Part shown: one piece after another, positions 21,847 to 31,575 of the stretch | Numbering within the stretch: the first letter of the stretch is position 1 | Layout: each line of letters opens with the position of its first letter | Origin: Amycolatopsis sp. WQ 127309 | GTDB lineage: Bacteria; Actinomycetota; Actinomycetes; Mycobacteriales; Pseudonocardiaceae | Reading direction: 5' to 3' | Length of the DNA stretch: 64,000 nt | NCBI RefSeq assembly: GCF_023023025.1 | Contig: NZ_CP095481.1 | Span: 6,461,001 to 6,525,000 of the forward strand | The notes under the pieces: model-generated | Seen by the model: only the letters and a program-made list of their open reading frames with translations | What the model was told of the DNA's origin: nothing | Database searches by the model: none | Made by a program: the position numbers and the translations under genes

Positions 21847-24800
21847 ATGTCGGTGCAGGACGAGAAACCGGCCGTGACGATCGACTCCTTCGACCTCGGC
21901 GAGCTGACCGGCCCGCCGGTCGCGGTGCCGGTGCGCATCGCGCGGATCGCCGCCCGGTGGCCGGGCCGCCCGGCCCTGCGCTCCGGCGACCGGGTGCTCA
22001 CCTACGGCCGGCTCGACGAGCTGACCGCGGACCTCGCCGGCCGCCTGGCCGCCGCGGGCGTGCTGCCGGGTGACGTCGTCGCGGTGCGCAGCACGGGCCG
22101 CTTCGACCAGGTCACCGGCCTGCTCGCGGTCTGGCGGGCCGGGGCGGTCCACCTCGCCCTCGACCCGGTGGCCCCCGCCGGACGCAACGAGCGCCTCACC
22201 GCACTGGCCGGCGCACACCTCATCCTCGACGGCGGCGACCTGCTCGACACCGAGCGGGCCGACGGCCTGCCGGACCCGGCGGCCCCCATGAATCGCGGCG
22301 AAGGCGCGGCCGTGACGATGGGCGCGGGCGGCCCGCCGGACCCGGCGGCCCCCATGAGTCGCGGCGAAGGCGCGGCCACGTCGGATCGCACCGGCGGCCT
22401 GCTGGACCCGGCGGCTCCCGCGAATCGCACCGAAGGCGCGACCGTGACGATCGGGGCCGACGGCCCGCCGGACCCGGCAGCGCCCACGCACCGCCGCACC
22501 GCGCCGGATCTGCCCGTCACCGGCGACCGGCTCGCCTACCTCATCCACACCTCCGGCACCACCGGCGAACCCAAGGCCGTCGCCGTCGCGCACGGGCCGC
22601 TCGCCGCGCACGTCGAGGCCGTCTCCGCGCGCTTCGGCCTGCGCGCCGACGACGTCGTCCTCCACTTCGCCCGGTCCACAGTGGACGTCGCGGTCGAGCA
22701 GATCACCACCGCGCTCACCGTCGGCGCCTGCTTGGTCGTCCCCGAAGCGAAACTCCTCTCTGCCGACGAGTTCTGGCAGCTCCTCGACGCCGAGCGGGTC
22801 ACCGTCGCGAACGTCGCCGCCGGGTACTTCCACGACCTCGTCGCCTCGATGAAGTCCGTGCCGAAGACGCTCCGGACCATGGTCTCCGGCAGCGACCGGC
22901 TCTCCCCGGCCGCGGCCGCCGCCTGGACCGAGCGCACCGGCGTCCGGCTGCTCAACGCCTACGGCCCGACCGAAACCGTGATCACCTCGACCGTCCACGA
23001 GGTCCGGCCGGGCCGGCCGGTCACCGTCGGCACCCCCGTCGGCGACCGCGTCGCCCACCTGCTCGACGACCGCCTCCGGCCCGTCGACGAAGGCGAGCTG
23101 TACCTCGGCGGCTCCCTCCTCGCCACCGGCTACCTCGGCGACGGCGGCCGCACCGCCGAGCGCTTCCTGCCCGACCCGGTCACCGGCGGCCGGATGTACC
23201 GCACCGGCGACCGCGCCCGCCGCACCGCCGACGGCGAGCTGGAGTTCCTCGGCCGCGCCGACGACCAGGTCAAGATCCGCGGCTTCCGCGTCGAGCCCGG
23301 CGAGGTCGAGAACGCCCTCGCCAAGCACCCGGCCGTCACCGCCTGCGCCGTCGTGCCCCGCGAGTCCGCGAACGGCACCCAGCTCGCCGCGTACGTCGTC
23401 ACCCGGCAAACTCTCGAATACCCGGAACTGCGCGACTTCCTGGCCCAGTCCCTGCCGGACCACCTGATCCCGGCGAGCCTCACGCCCCTCGGCCACCTGC
23501 CGCTCACCACCGCGGGCAAGGTCGACCGCGCCGCCCTGCCGGAACCGGCCCGTGCCGAGACCGGCCACCGCGCCCCGCGCACCCCGGACGAGCAGCTGCT
23601 CGCCGCGATCTGGGCGGACGTCCTCGGCGTGCCGCGCGTCGGCCTCGACGACAACTTCTTCCACCTCGGCGGCGACTCGCTCACCGCCGTCCGCGTGGCC
23701 GGCCGTGTCCTCGAGGTCTTCGGACCCGTGTCGCCGTACCAGATCTTCGACGCGCCGACGCTCGCCGCGTTCGCCGCCGCGATGCACGACGGCGCCGGCG
23801 ACGACCGCCCCTCCCCGGTCCGCGCCTCCGCGTCCGAAGCCCCGCTCTCGCGGTTCCAGCGTGGCCTGTGGCTCCTCGATGCCTGGCAGCCGGGCACGTC
23901 CACCTACAACGTCCCCTGGGTCTTCGACTTCACCGGCCCCCTCGACGCCGCGCTCCTGAACCGGGCCCTCCAGCAGGTCGTCGACCGTCACGAGGCCCTG
24001 CGCACGACGTTCGAGGTCGCCGGAACCCTGCCCCGCCAGGTGATCCACCCGCACCTCGAGGTCCCGTTCACCGTCACCGCGGCATCGGACGCGGCCGAAT
24101 TCATCGCCGCCGACGCCCGCACGCCGTTCGACCTCGAAACCGGGCCGCTGCTGCGCGCCCGGCTGGTCCGGACGTCGGCGACCACCGCGAGCCTCGTCCT
24201 CGTCTTCCACCACATCATCTGGGACGAAGGCTCCCTCGCCGTGCTCGACCGGGAGCTGCGCGAGTACTACACCGCGCTGCTCGACGACCGCTCGCCGCGC
24301 CTGCCGGACCTCGCGATCCAGTACGCCGACTACGCGAACTGGTTGCGGGACAACGGCATCGCCGAGTCCCAGCTCGGCTACTGGGCCGAGCACCTGCGCG
24401 GCGTCCCGGACCGCCCGGCCCTCGTGCCCGACCACCCGCGTCCCGTCGAACCCGCGCAGCGCTGCGGCTACCACCGCTTCGCCTTCGACGCCGACCTCGC
24501 CCAGGCCGTCCGGGAGTTCGCGCGGGACGCCGACGCCACGCCGTTCATGGTGCTGCTCGCCGGGCTCGTGCTCGCCGTGCACCGCACCGGCGGCGCGGAC
24601 GACCTCGTGGTCGGCACCCCGGTCAGCGTCCGCGAGCGCCCGGAGCTGGACGCCCTCATCGGCTACTTCATCACGCTCGTCCCGCTGCGGTTCCGGATCG
24701 AGCACGACGTGACCCTGCGGGAGGTCCTCGAGCACGTCCGCGGCGTCGCCCTCGACGGCTACCGCCACCAGGACGTCCCCCTCGAAGACATCACCGGCCG

Positions 24801-26787
24801 GGTGCTGGGGGAGCGCTCCGGCGACCGGAACCCGCTGTTCCAGCTGGTCTTCGAGATGCACACCGCCGACCCGAGCCCCGAGCCGTTCGGGCCGGCCGCG
24901 GTGGAACGCAGGCTGCACGTCAACGAGCTGTCCCGCTTCGACCTGTCGTGGTCGGTCGAGGACGACGGCACCGGCTTCACCGGCCGGATCGAGTACGACA
25001 CCGACCTGTTCGACGCCGCGACCCTCGCCGCCCTCGGCGCGCGGTGGCGGACGGCGGTGGCCGACCTGGTCACCGACCCGGACGTGCCGCTCCACGAGGA
25101 CGTCACGCCGGCCGGCCTCGACGTCCCGGTGCACGAGCTGTTCGAGCACCAGGCCACCCGGACCCCGGACGCGGTCGCGCTGATCTCCGGCGACGCCGCG
25201 CTGACCTACGCCGAGCTGAACGCACGGGCCAACCGCGTCGCGAGGCGCCTGCGCACCCACGGCGTGACCGAGGGCGACGTGGTCGCCGTCCTGATCGACC
25301 GCGACGCCGACCTGGTCGTCGCGCTGCTGGGCGTGCTGAAGGCCGGTGCCGGTTACACGCTGCTGGACCCGGAACTGCCCGAAGCCCGGCGCGCGGACGC
25401 CGTCAAGGCGGTCGACGCCCGGCTGGTCGTGGACCGCGAGTTCGTGGCGTCCGCCGACGGCCCCGACGACGACCTCGGCCTCCCCGTCAGCGCCGACGCC
25501 GTCGCCTGCGTGATGTTCACGTCCGGGTCCACCGGCCGGCCGAAGGGCGTCGCGGCGTCGCACCGCGCCCTGGCCGGGACGTACCTGGAGCAGGACTACG
25601 CGCTCTTCGCGCCCGGCGAGGTGTGGCTGCAGTGCTCGCCGGTGTCGTGGGACGCCTTCGGCCTGGAGGTCTACGGCCCGCTGCTGTTCGGCGGTACCTG
25701 CGTGCTGCACCCCGGCCAGCGGCCGGACCCGGAGACGATGACCGCGCTCGTCGCCCGCCACGGCGTCACGCAGCTGCAGCTGTCGGCCAGCCTGTTCAAC
25801 TTCCTCGTCGACGAGTTCCCCGCCGTCTTCGCCGGCCTGCGCGTGGTCTTCACCGGCGGCGAGCGCGCCTCGGTGCCGCACGTGGCGCGGCTGGCCGGGC
25901 GGTACCCGCACGTGCGGATCGTCAACGGCTACGGCCCGGTCGAGAGCATGGGCTTCACCACCTGCCACGTCGTCGGCCCCGCCGACCTGGCCGCGCCGGC
26001 GCTCCCCATCGGCGTCCCCGTGGCGCACAAGGACATCCGCGTGCTCGACGACCACTTCCGGCCGTCCGCCGCGGGCGAGCTGTACGCGACCGGCGCCGGG
26101 CTGGCCCTCGGGTACGCCGGGCAGCCGGGCCTCACCGCGGACCGGTTCCTGCCCGACCCGCTCGGCCCGCCGGGTTCGCGGATGTACCGCACCGGTGACG
26201 TCGGCGGCCGCACCCCGGACGGCACGCTGACCATCACCGGCCGCGCCGACGACCAGGTGAAGATCCGCGGCTTCCGCGTCGAGCCCGGTGAGGTCGCCGC
26301 CGCGCTGGCCCACCACCCGGGTGTCAGGGACAGCGCCGTCGTCGCCCACGACGGCCGGCTCGCCGCCTACGTCGTCGCGCGGGACACCCCGCCCGGGTAC
26401 CAGGACGTCTGCGACCACCTCGCGACGCTGCTGCCGGACTACATGATCCCCGAGAGCGTCACGGTCCTGGACGCGCTTCCGTTGACCCCCAACGGAAAGA
26501 TCGACCGCGCCGCGCTTCCGGCACCGGCACCGGTCGCCTCCGAGGCGCCGGCGGAACCGGCCGTCACCGCGGCCGAGCAGCTGGTCGCGGCGGTCTGGGC
26601 CGAGGTGCTCGGGCTCGACGCGGTCGGCGTCGACGACAGCTTCTTCCGGCTCGGCGGCAACTCCCTGGCCGCCGTCCGCGTGGCCCTGCGGCTGTCGGCC
26701 GAGACCGGCACCCGCGTCGCGCCGCGGCTGGTGTTCGCGGCCCGGACCGTCCGGGCCCTGGCGCAGCGGCTGGAGGTGCGGGCATGA
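21847..26787 (+). CDS. NRPS1: A-T-C-A-T (likely initiation)
   Basis: This 1,646-residue synthetase starts directly with an adenylation domain, so it probably begins the peptide. A1 is about 25-560 (TSGTTGEPK near 233; by-eye pocket D-V-E-N-V-G-A-I-T, no firm prediction, faintly like hydroxyornithine pockets). T1 has Ser in GGDSLTAV near 609. C2 is about 660-1085; its active motif reads HHIIWDE instead of HHxxxDG. A2 is about 1095-1560 (TSGSTGRPK near 1224; pocket about D-A-L-Q-F-G-G-G-F, not assigned). T2 has Ser in GGNSLAAV near 1602. No epimerase or methyltransferase is present. A1 carries a 66-base tandem repeat between core motifs A2 and A3. The ATG at 21847 is chosen by the family N-terminus. 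It overlaps NRPS2 by ATGA. Confidence 0.93.
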   Translation: MSVQDEKPAVTIDSFDLGELTGPPVAVPVRIARIAARWPGRPALRSGDRVLTYGRLDELTADLAGRLAAAGVLPGDVVAVRSTGRFDQVTGLLAVWRAGAVHLALDPVAPAGRNERLTALAGAHLILDGGDLLDTERADGLPDPAAPMNRGEGAAVTMGAGGPPDPAAPMSRGEGAATSDRTGGLLDPAAPANRTEGATVTIGADGPPDPAAPTHRRTAPDLPVTGDRLAYLIHTSGTTGEPKAVAVAHGPLAAHVEAVSARFGLRADDVVLHFARSTVDVAVEQITTALTVGACLVVPEAKLLSADEFWQLLDAERVTVANVAAGYFHDLVASMKSVPKTLRTMVSGSDRLSPAAAAAWTERTGVRLLNAYGPTETVITSTVHEVRPGRPVTVGTPVGDRVAHLLDDRLRPVDEGELYLGGSLLATGYLGDGGRTAERFLPDPVTGGRMYRTGDRARRTADGELEFLGRADDQVKIRGFRVEPGEVENALAKHPAVTACAVVPRESANGTQLAAYVVTRQTLEYPELRDFLAQSLPDHLIPASLTPLGHLPLTTAGKVDRAALPEPARAETGHRAPRTPDEQLLAAIWADVLGVPRVGLDDNFFHLGGDSLTAVRVAGRVLEVFGPVSPYQIFDAPTLAAFAAAMHDGAGDDRPSPVRASASEAPLSRFQRGLWLLDAWQPGTSTYNVPWVFDFTGPLDAALLNRALQQVVDRHEALRTTFEVAGTLPRQVIHPHLEVPFTVTAASDAAEFIAADARTPFDLETGPLLRARLVRTSATTASLVLVFHHIIWDEGSLAVLDRELREYYTALLDDRSPRLPDLAIQYADYANWLRDNGIAESQLGYWAEHLRGVPDRPALVPDHPRPVEPAQRCGYHRFAFDADLAQAVREFARDADATPFMVLLAGLVLAVHRTGGADDLVVGTPVSVRERPELDALIGYFITLVPLRFRIEHDVTLREVLEHVRGVALDGYRHQDVPLEDITGRVLGERSGDRNPLFQLVFEMHTADPSPEPFGPAAVERRLHVNELSRFDLSWSVEDDGTGFTGRIEYDTDLFDAATLAALGARWRTAVADLVTDPDVPLHEDVTPAGLDVPVHELFEHQATRTPDAVALISGDAALTYAELNARANRVARRLRTHGVTEGDVVAVLIDRDADLVVALLGVLKAGAGYTLLDPELPEARRADAVKAVDARLVVDREFVASADGPDDDLGLPVSADAVACVMFTSGSTGRPKGVAASHRALAGTYLEQDYALFAPGEVWLQCSPVSWDAFGLEVYGPLLFGGTCVLHPGQRPDPETMTALVARHGVTQLQLSASLFNFLVDEFPAVFAGLRVVFTGGERASVPHVARLAGRYPHVRIVNGYGPVESMGFTTCHVVGPADLAAPALPIGVPVAHKDIRVLDDHFRPSAAGELYATGAGLALGYAGQPGLTADRFLPDPLGPPGSRMYRTGDVGGRTPDGTLTITGRADDQVKIRGFRVEPGEVAAALAHHPGVRDSAVVAHDGRLAAYVVARDTPPGYQDVCDHLATLLPDYMIPESVTVLDALPLTPNGKIDRAALPAPAPVASEAPAEPAVTAAEQLVAAVWAEVLGLDAVGVDDSFFRLGGNSLAAVRVALRLSAETGTRVAPRLVFAARTVRALAQRLEVRA
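22273..22485 (+). repeat. 66-base in-frame tandem repeat inside the A1 domain of NRPS1
   Basis: The block GACCCGGC begins at 22273, 22339, 22405 and 22471, exactly 66 bases apart. Each unit encodes 22 residues starting DPAAP (DPAAPMNRGEGAA, DPAAPMSRGEGAA, DPAAPANRTEGAT, DPAAPTHRR). Three full units and one partial unit lie in the loop between the A2 and A3 core motifs of the adenylation domain, a place where other A domains have only a short linker. Confidence 0.92.
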
Positions 26788-29700
26788 CCGGCCGCACCGC
26801 CCCGGTTTCCGCGCTCCAGCGCGGAATGTGGTTCCTCGACCGCTGGAACCCGGGCTCCGCCGCCTACACCGTGCCGTGGGTGTTCACCTTCGACGCGCCC
26901 GTCGACCCGGACGTCCTCGAGCGGAGCATCGCCGGGATCGTCCGGCGGCACGAAGTCCTGCGCACGACGTTCTCCTTCGGCCCGGACGGTCCACAACAGA
27001 CGGTCCACGACGACGTCCGTGTCCCGCTGCACCGCGGCGACGCGGACCTGAGCACCGGCTTCGACCTCGAGACCGGACCGTTGCTGCGCGCGTCCTTGGT
27101 GGACAAGACGACGCTGAGTATCGTTGTCCACCACATCGTCTGGGACGGCTGGTCGTCCGGCATCTTCGAGCGCGAGCTGGCGGAGAGTTACACGGCCATC
27201 GTCGAAGGCCGCGAACCGGTCCTACCGCGACTGTCCACTCAGTACGCCGACCACACCGCCGAACCGCACGACGACCAGCTGGGCTACTGGCGCGAGCAGC
27301 TGCACGGCGCGCCCGAACGCCTCGCGGTGCCCACCGACCGGGAGCCGCCCGCGCAGCAGGACTTCGCCGGCGACACCCGCGCGTTCGCGCTCCCGGCCGG
27401 GCTCGCCGGCCGGATCGGCGAGCTGGCCGCCGACGCCGATGCGACGCCGTTCATCGTGCAGCTGGCCGCGTTCGCCGCGCTCCTGAACCGCTACACCGGC
27501 GCCGCGGACATGGTCGTCGGCACGCCGATGTCGACCCGCGACCGGCCGGAGCTGGCCGACCTGATCGGCTACTTCGTCAACATCCTGCCGCTGCGGCTGC
27601 GCGTGGATCGCGCCGCGAGCTTCCGCGACCTCGTGGAGCACGTGCGTGACACGGCGTTCGACGCGTACGCCTGCCTGGACGTCCCCTTCGACGTCGTGGT
27701 CGACGCGCTGGCCCTCGAACGCTCGGCCCGGCACGCGCCGCTGGTGCAGGTCGTCTTCGGTGCACACGCGGAGGACTCCGAACCGCTGCGGTTCGGGCCG
27801 GTCACCGCGACCCGGCGGGTGCACCACAACGGCACCAGCAAGTTCGACCTGACCTGGTCCACCTTCGACGACGGCGAGCTGCGCGGCGAAGTCGAGTACC
27901 GCACGAGCCTGTTCGACGCGGCCACGGTGGACCGGATGACCGGTCACTGGCGCACCCTCCTGGACGTCGTTCTGTCCGAACCGGACAGTCCACTGTGGAA
28001 GATCGACCTGGAGCCGTCGGGGCCCGCCGAGGTCACGGCGTCGGTGCCGCGCTGCCTGCACGAGTCCTTCGAGGACGCCGTGGACCAGTTCCCCGATCGG
28101 CCCGCCGTCACCTTCGACGGCGTTTCCTCGACTTACGCCGAACTGGACCGGCGGGCCAACCGGCTCGCGCACGCCCTGATCGCCGACGGCGTCCGTCCCG
28201 GCGACCGCGTCGGCCTGCTGCTGGACCGCACCGACGCGATCGTCGTCGCCATCCTCGCGGTGCTCAAGGCCGGCGCCGCGTACGTGCCGGTGGATCCGGC
28301 GGCCCCGGACGACCGCGCCGCGTTCGTCTTCGGCGACACCGGGGTCCGGCTGGTCGTCACCGACCAGGCCACCTCCGGTCCGTGGCGCGTGTTCGATCTC
28401 AGCCGGGACCTCTCCGGTCTGCCGGACGATCGGCCGGGCGTGCCGGTCCGGCCCGGTGACCTGGCCTACCTGATCTTCACCTCCGGCTCGACCGGCCGCC
28501 CCAAGGGCGTCGCCGTGGCCCACGAGCACGTCGGACGGCTGATGGAGTCCGGCCGCGCGCACTTCGGGTTCACCGAGACCGACGTGTGGACGCTGTTCCA
28601 CTCCTACGCCTTCGACTGGACGGTCTGGGAGCTGTGGGGACCGCTGCACCACGGTGGCCGCCTCGTCGTCGTGCCGTACCTGACGAGCCGCTCGCCGGAG
28701 GCGTTCGCCGCGCTGCTCGCGGCCGAAGCCGTGACGTGCCTCTGCCAGACGCCGTCGGCGCTGCGCCAGCTCGAACTCACCCTCCGCACCGGGCCCGCGC
28801 TGCCGGCGTTGCGGCAGGTGATGCTCGGCGGCGAGGCCCTCGACCCGGCCGTCGTGCGGCGCTGGTCCGCGCTCGGGCTGACGGCGTCGCTGTGCAACCT
28901 CTACGGCATCACCGAGACGACCGTGCACGTCACCACCCACGACGTGACCCGCTTCGAGCGCAGCCTGATCGGCGCGCCGCTGCCGCACCTGAGCGCGCAC
29001 GTGCTCGACGACTGGCTGCGGCCGTGCCCGGCCGGCGTGCCGGGCGAGCTGTACATCGGCGGCGGCGCGCTCGCCCACGGCTACTGGGGCCGGGCCGGGC
29101 TCACCGCGCAGCGCTTCCTGCCCGACCCGTTCTCCGCGACGCCGGGCGCGCGGCTGTACCGCACCGGCGACGTCGCGCGCCGGCTCGCCGACGGCGGCCT
29201 CGAGTACGTCGGCCGGTGCGACAGCCAGGTCAAGCTCCGCGGCTTCCGCATCGAGCTCGGCGAGATCGAACACGCGCTGGGCGCGCACCCCGCGGTCGAC
29301 GCCTGCGCCGTCACGGTACGCGACGAGCGGCTCGCCGCGTACGTCACCGGAGCTGTACCGGATTACGCCGAGCTGCGGGCTTTCCTCGCGAAGTCGTTGC
29401 CGGAGCACATGATCCCGGCGACGGTCACGGTGCTCGACCGGCTGCCCGTCACGGTCAACGGCAAGCTCGACCGCGCGGCGCTGCCCGCACCGGCCGCGGC
29501 GACGTCGGCGATCGCTTATACTGCCCCGAGTACGCCGGGGGAGCGGCTGCTGACCGAGCTGTGGTCGGACGTCCTGGGCGTCCCGGACGCCGGGGTGCAC
29601 GACAACTTCTTCCACCTCGGCGGCGACTCGATCCGCGCGGTCCACCTGGCGGGCAAGCTGCGCGACCGCGGCTGGACGCTCACCCTGCCGGACCTGTTCG

Positions 29701-31094
29701 CCGCGCCGACCCCGGCCGGTCTCGCGCCCCTGCTCAAGCCGTGTGCCACGGAGAAGACGATCGTGGAGCCGTTCGCCGGACTGTCCGAAGCAGACGTCGC
29801 GAAGCTGCCCGGCGACGTCGTCGACGCCTACCCGATGGCCGCGATGCAGCTCGGGATGATCTACCACATGGAGCTGTCCGGCGACGCCGGCGGTTACCAC
29901 AACGTCAACAGCTACCGCGTCGCCGGCCGCCTCGACGAGGATGCCCTGCACGCCGCGGTGGCCGCGGTCATCACCCGGCACCCGGTGCTGCGCACGAGCC
30001 TCGACGTCGTCGGCTACCGGCAGCCGATGCAGCTCGTGCACGCCGAAGTCCCGACGCCGGTGGACACCGCCGACCTGCGTGGACAGTCCGAAGTGGAGCA
30101 ACGCGCCGCCGTGACCGAGGCGTTCGACGCGTTCTGCGCGATGCGCTTCGACCTCCGGACGCCACCACTGTTCCGGGTCGCCGCCCAGCGGCTGGCCGAC
30201 GACGTCTTCCAGCTGACCATCGCCGAGCACCACTCCATTTTGGACGGCTGGAGCTTCACCTCGCTGCTCACCGAGATCCTGGAGCGCCACGCCGACCCGG
30301 ACGCCCCGCTCGCGCCACCGCCCGCGTCGACGTTCCGCGACTTCGTCTTCACCGAACAGGCAGCGTTGGCGTCGAAGGAAAGCGAACAGTTCTGGCGCGA
30401 TCACCTCGACGGCGCGGACGGCGCGCTCTGGTCCGCCGAGGGCGGCTCCGAAGCCGCGACGGCGGAGATCCCGCGCACGGTCGAGCGCGTGCTGCCGGAC
30501 GCCCCGGCCCAGCTCGCGGCGATCGCGTCGGCGGCCGGCGTCCCGATCAAGGCCGCGGCGCTGGCCGCGCACGTGCGGGCGTTGCACCGGATCACCGGCC
30601 GCGACCGCGTCACCACCGGCCTTTCGGTCAACGGCCGTCTCGAGGAACGCAGCGGCACCGAGGCGTACGGGCTGTTCCTCAACACCGTCCCGCTGGTGGT
30701 GGACGGCACGGCCCCGGACCTCGTCCGCGACCTGCACGAGGCCGAGGTCGCCCTGCTGCCGCACCGCCGCGTGCCCTTCGCGAAGCTGGCCCGGCTCATG
30801 GCCGGGCCGCGCCTGGAGACGTGCTTCGCGTTCCTGCGGTTCCACGCCCTCGGCCGGCTGGCCGGCTCGGCCACCAGCATCGTCGACGACCGGATCGGCT
30901 GCGAGCCGGACATGCGCTACGAGCCGACCAACTTCGCACTGGGCGTCGCACTGGTGCAGGACCCGTCGTCGGACCGCATCCTGCTCGCGGTCGACCACCT
31001 GCGGTCCCTGGTCCCGGACGAGCTCGCCGACGCCTACGTCACCGCCTACACCGAAGAACTCGCCGCGCTCGCGGCGCCGATCCCCGTCAGCTGA
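26784..31094 (+). CDS. NRPS2: C-A-T-C with a terminal condensation domain
   Basis: This 1,436-residue synthetase has C (about 8-420, HHIVWDG near 117), A (about 424-885, TSGSTGRPK near 562, YGITETTVH near 706) and T (about 915-985, GGDSIRAV with Ser near 948). A second condensation domain (about 1010-1430, HHSILDGWS near 1148) ends the protein. By eye the A pocket reads D-W-W-C-M-G-L-V-H, in the Thr/Ser-like clade (Thr is DFWNIGMVH) but not a clean match. The terminal C has no carrier after it in the same protein; the acceptor must be separate, either the discrete T at 31309, the A-T didomain or the first T of NRPS3. It overlaps NRPS1 by 4 bases and is followed by MbtH. Confidence 0.93.
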   Translation: MTGRTAPVSALQRGMWFLDRWNPGSAAYTVPWVFTFDAPVDPDVLERSIAGIVRRHEVLRTTFSFGPDGPQQTVHDDVRVPLHRGDADLSTGFDLETGPLLRASLVDKTTLSIVVHHIVWDGWSSGIFERELAESYTAIVEGREPVLPRLSTQYADHTAEPHDDQLGYWREQLHGAPERLAVPTDREPPAQQDFAGDTRAFALPAGLAGRIGELAADADATPFIVQLAAFAALLNRYTGAADMVVGTPMSTRDRPELADLIGYFVNILPLRLRVDRAASFRDLVEHVRDTAFDAYACLDVPFDVVVDALALERSARHAPLVQVVFGAHAEDSEPLRFGPVTATRRVHHNGTSKFDLTWSTFDDGELRGEVEYRTSLFDAATVDRMTGHWRTLLDVVLSEPDSPLWKIDLEPSGPAEVTASVPRCLHESFEDAVDQFPDRPAVTFDGVSSTYAELDRRANRLAHALIADGVRPGDRVGLLLDRTDAIVVAILAVLKAGAAYVPVDPAAPDDRAAFVFGDTGVRLVVTDQATSGPWRVFDLSRDLSGLPDDRPGVPVRPGDLAYLIFTSGSTGRPKGVAVAHEHVGRLMESGRAHFGFTETDVWTLFHSYAFDWTVWELWGPLHHGGRLVVVPYLTSRSPEAFAALLAAEAVTCLCQTPSALRQLELTLRTGPALPALRQVMLGGEALDPAVVRRWSALGLTASLCNLYGITETTVHVTTHDVTRFERSLIGAPLPHLSAHVLDDWLRPCPAGVPGELYIGGGALAHGYWGRAGLTAQRFLPDPFSATPGARLYRTGDVARRLADGGLEYVGRCDSQVKLRGFRIELGEIEHALGAHPAVDACAVTVRDERLAAYVTGAVPDYAELRAFLAKSLPEHMIPATVTVLDRLPVTVNGKLDRAALPAPAAATSAIAYTAPSTPGERLLTELWSDVLGVPDAGVHDNFFHLGGDSIRAVHLAGKLRDRGWTLTLPDLFAAPTPAGLAPLLKPCATEKTIVEPFAGLSEADVAKLPGDVVDAYPMAAMQLGMIYHMELSGDAGGYHNVNSYRVAGRLDEDALHAAVAAVITRHPVLRTSLDVVGYRQPMQLVHAEVPTPVDTADLRGQSEVEQRAAVTEAFDAFCAMRFDLRTPPLFRVAAQRLADDVFQLTIAEHHSILDGWSFTSLLTEILERHADPDAPLAPPPASTFRDFVFTEQAALASKESEQFWRDHLDGADGALWSAEGGSEAATAEIPRTVERVLPDAPAQLAAIASAAGVPIKAAALAAHVRALHRITGRDRVTTGLSVNGRLEERSGTEAYGLFLNTVPLVVDGTAPDLVRDLHEAEVALLPHRRVPFAKLARLMAGPRLETCFAFLRFHALGRLAGSATSIVDDRIGCEPDMRYEPTNFALGVALVQDPSSDRILLAVDHLRSLVPDELADAYVTAYTEELAALAAPIPVS

Positions 31095-31112
31095 CCCAGG
31101 AAGGACTCCACA

Positions 31113-31307
31113 ATGGACGCGTTCAAGGACTTCACCGTCGTCGTCAACGACGAGGAGCAGTACTCGATCTGGCCGGCCGAGCTGCCCACCCCCGCCGGCT
31201 GGCACGCCGCCGGAAAGAGCGGCAGCCGGGAGGAGTGCGTCGCCTGGGTCGATCAGACCTGGACCGACATCCGCCCGAAGAGCCTGCGCGTCGCGCTGGG
31301 CGTCTGA
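31113..31307 (+). CDS. MbtH-like NRPS chaperone
   Basis: This 64-residue protein matches the MbtH family along its whole length: [10 protein letters not shown], the three conserved Trp positions, [11 protein letters not shown], a Cys in [11 protein letters not shown] and TDIRPKSL. MbtH proteins bind A domains and are needed for solubility or adenylation in many actinomycete NRPSs. It lies 18 bases after NRPS2, with AGGAAGGA upstream of the ATG, and one base before the discrete carrier gene. It should serve one or more A domains of this locus. Confidence 0.96.
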   Translation: MDAFKDFTVVVNDEEQYSIWPAELPTPAGWHAAGKSGSREECVAWVDQTWTDIRPKSLRVALGV

Positions 31308-31308
31308 G

Positions 31309-31575
31309 ATGCTGGAGACGATAGCCGCGGTCTGGGCCGAAGAGCTGGGCGTCCCCGAAGTCCGCCCGGAGGACGGCTTCTTCGAGCTGGGCGGTCACTC
31401 GCTGACGGCGTTGCGGGTGGTGTACCGGGTGCGGGACGAGTTCGCGGTGAACCTGTCGCTGAGAGACCTGATGTCCGCCAGAACCCTCACGGACTTCGTC
31501 AAGACGGTCCAGTCGGCCACCCGAACCCCAGCCCGGCCGACGGTCGCGCTGGTAGGCCGCCGGGGCACCCGATGA
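31309..31575 (+). CDS. Discrete peptidyl carrier protein (T domain)
   Basis: This 88-residue protein is a single carrier domain. The phosphopantetheine site is GGHSLTAL with Ser near residue 28, preceded by VRPEDGFFELGG as in NRPS carriers. A Pro/Arg-rich tail (about 72-88) is not part of the fold. It follows NRPS2, whose terminal C domain has no carrier, so it may be the missing acceptor or a holding site for a tailoring enzyme such as the P450 downstream. It has no own A domain; the stand-alone A-T protein is the only free one in the window. Its stop overlaps the thioesterase start (ATGA). Confidence 0.93.
   Translation: MLETIAAVWAEELGVPEVRPEDGFFELGGHSLTALRVVYRVRDEFAVNLSLRDLMSARTLTDFVKTVQSATRTPARPTVALVGRRGTR

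Noticed and set aside
22273..22485. Regular 66-base repeats as a CRISPR array
   Set aside because: The repeats are imperfect, in frame, without spacers and inside an NRPS domain.
21847..26787. Siderophore synthesis based on the hydroxyornithine-like pocket of A1
   Set aside because: The pocket match is weak and the window has no ornithine N-hydroxylase, siderophore receptor or ferric reductase gene.
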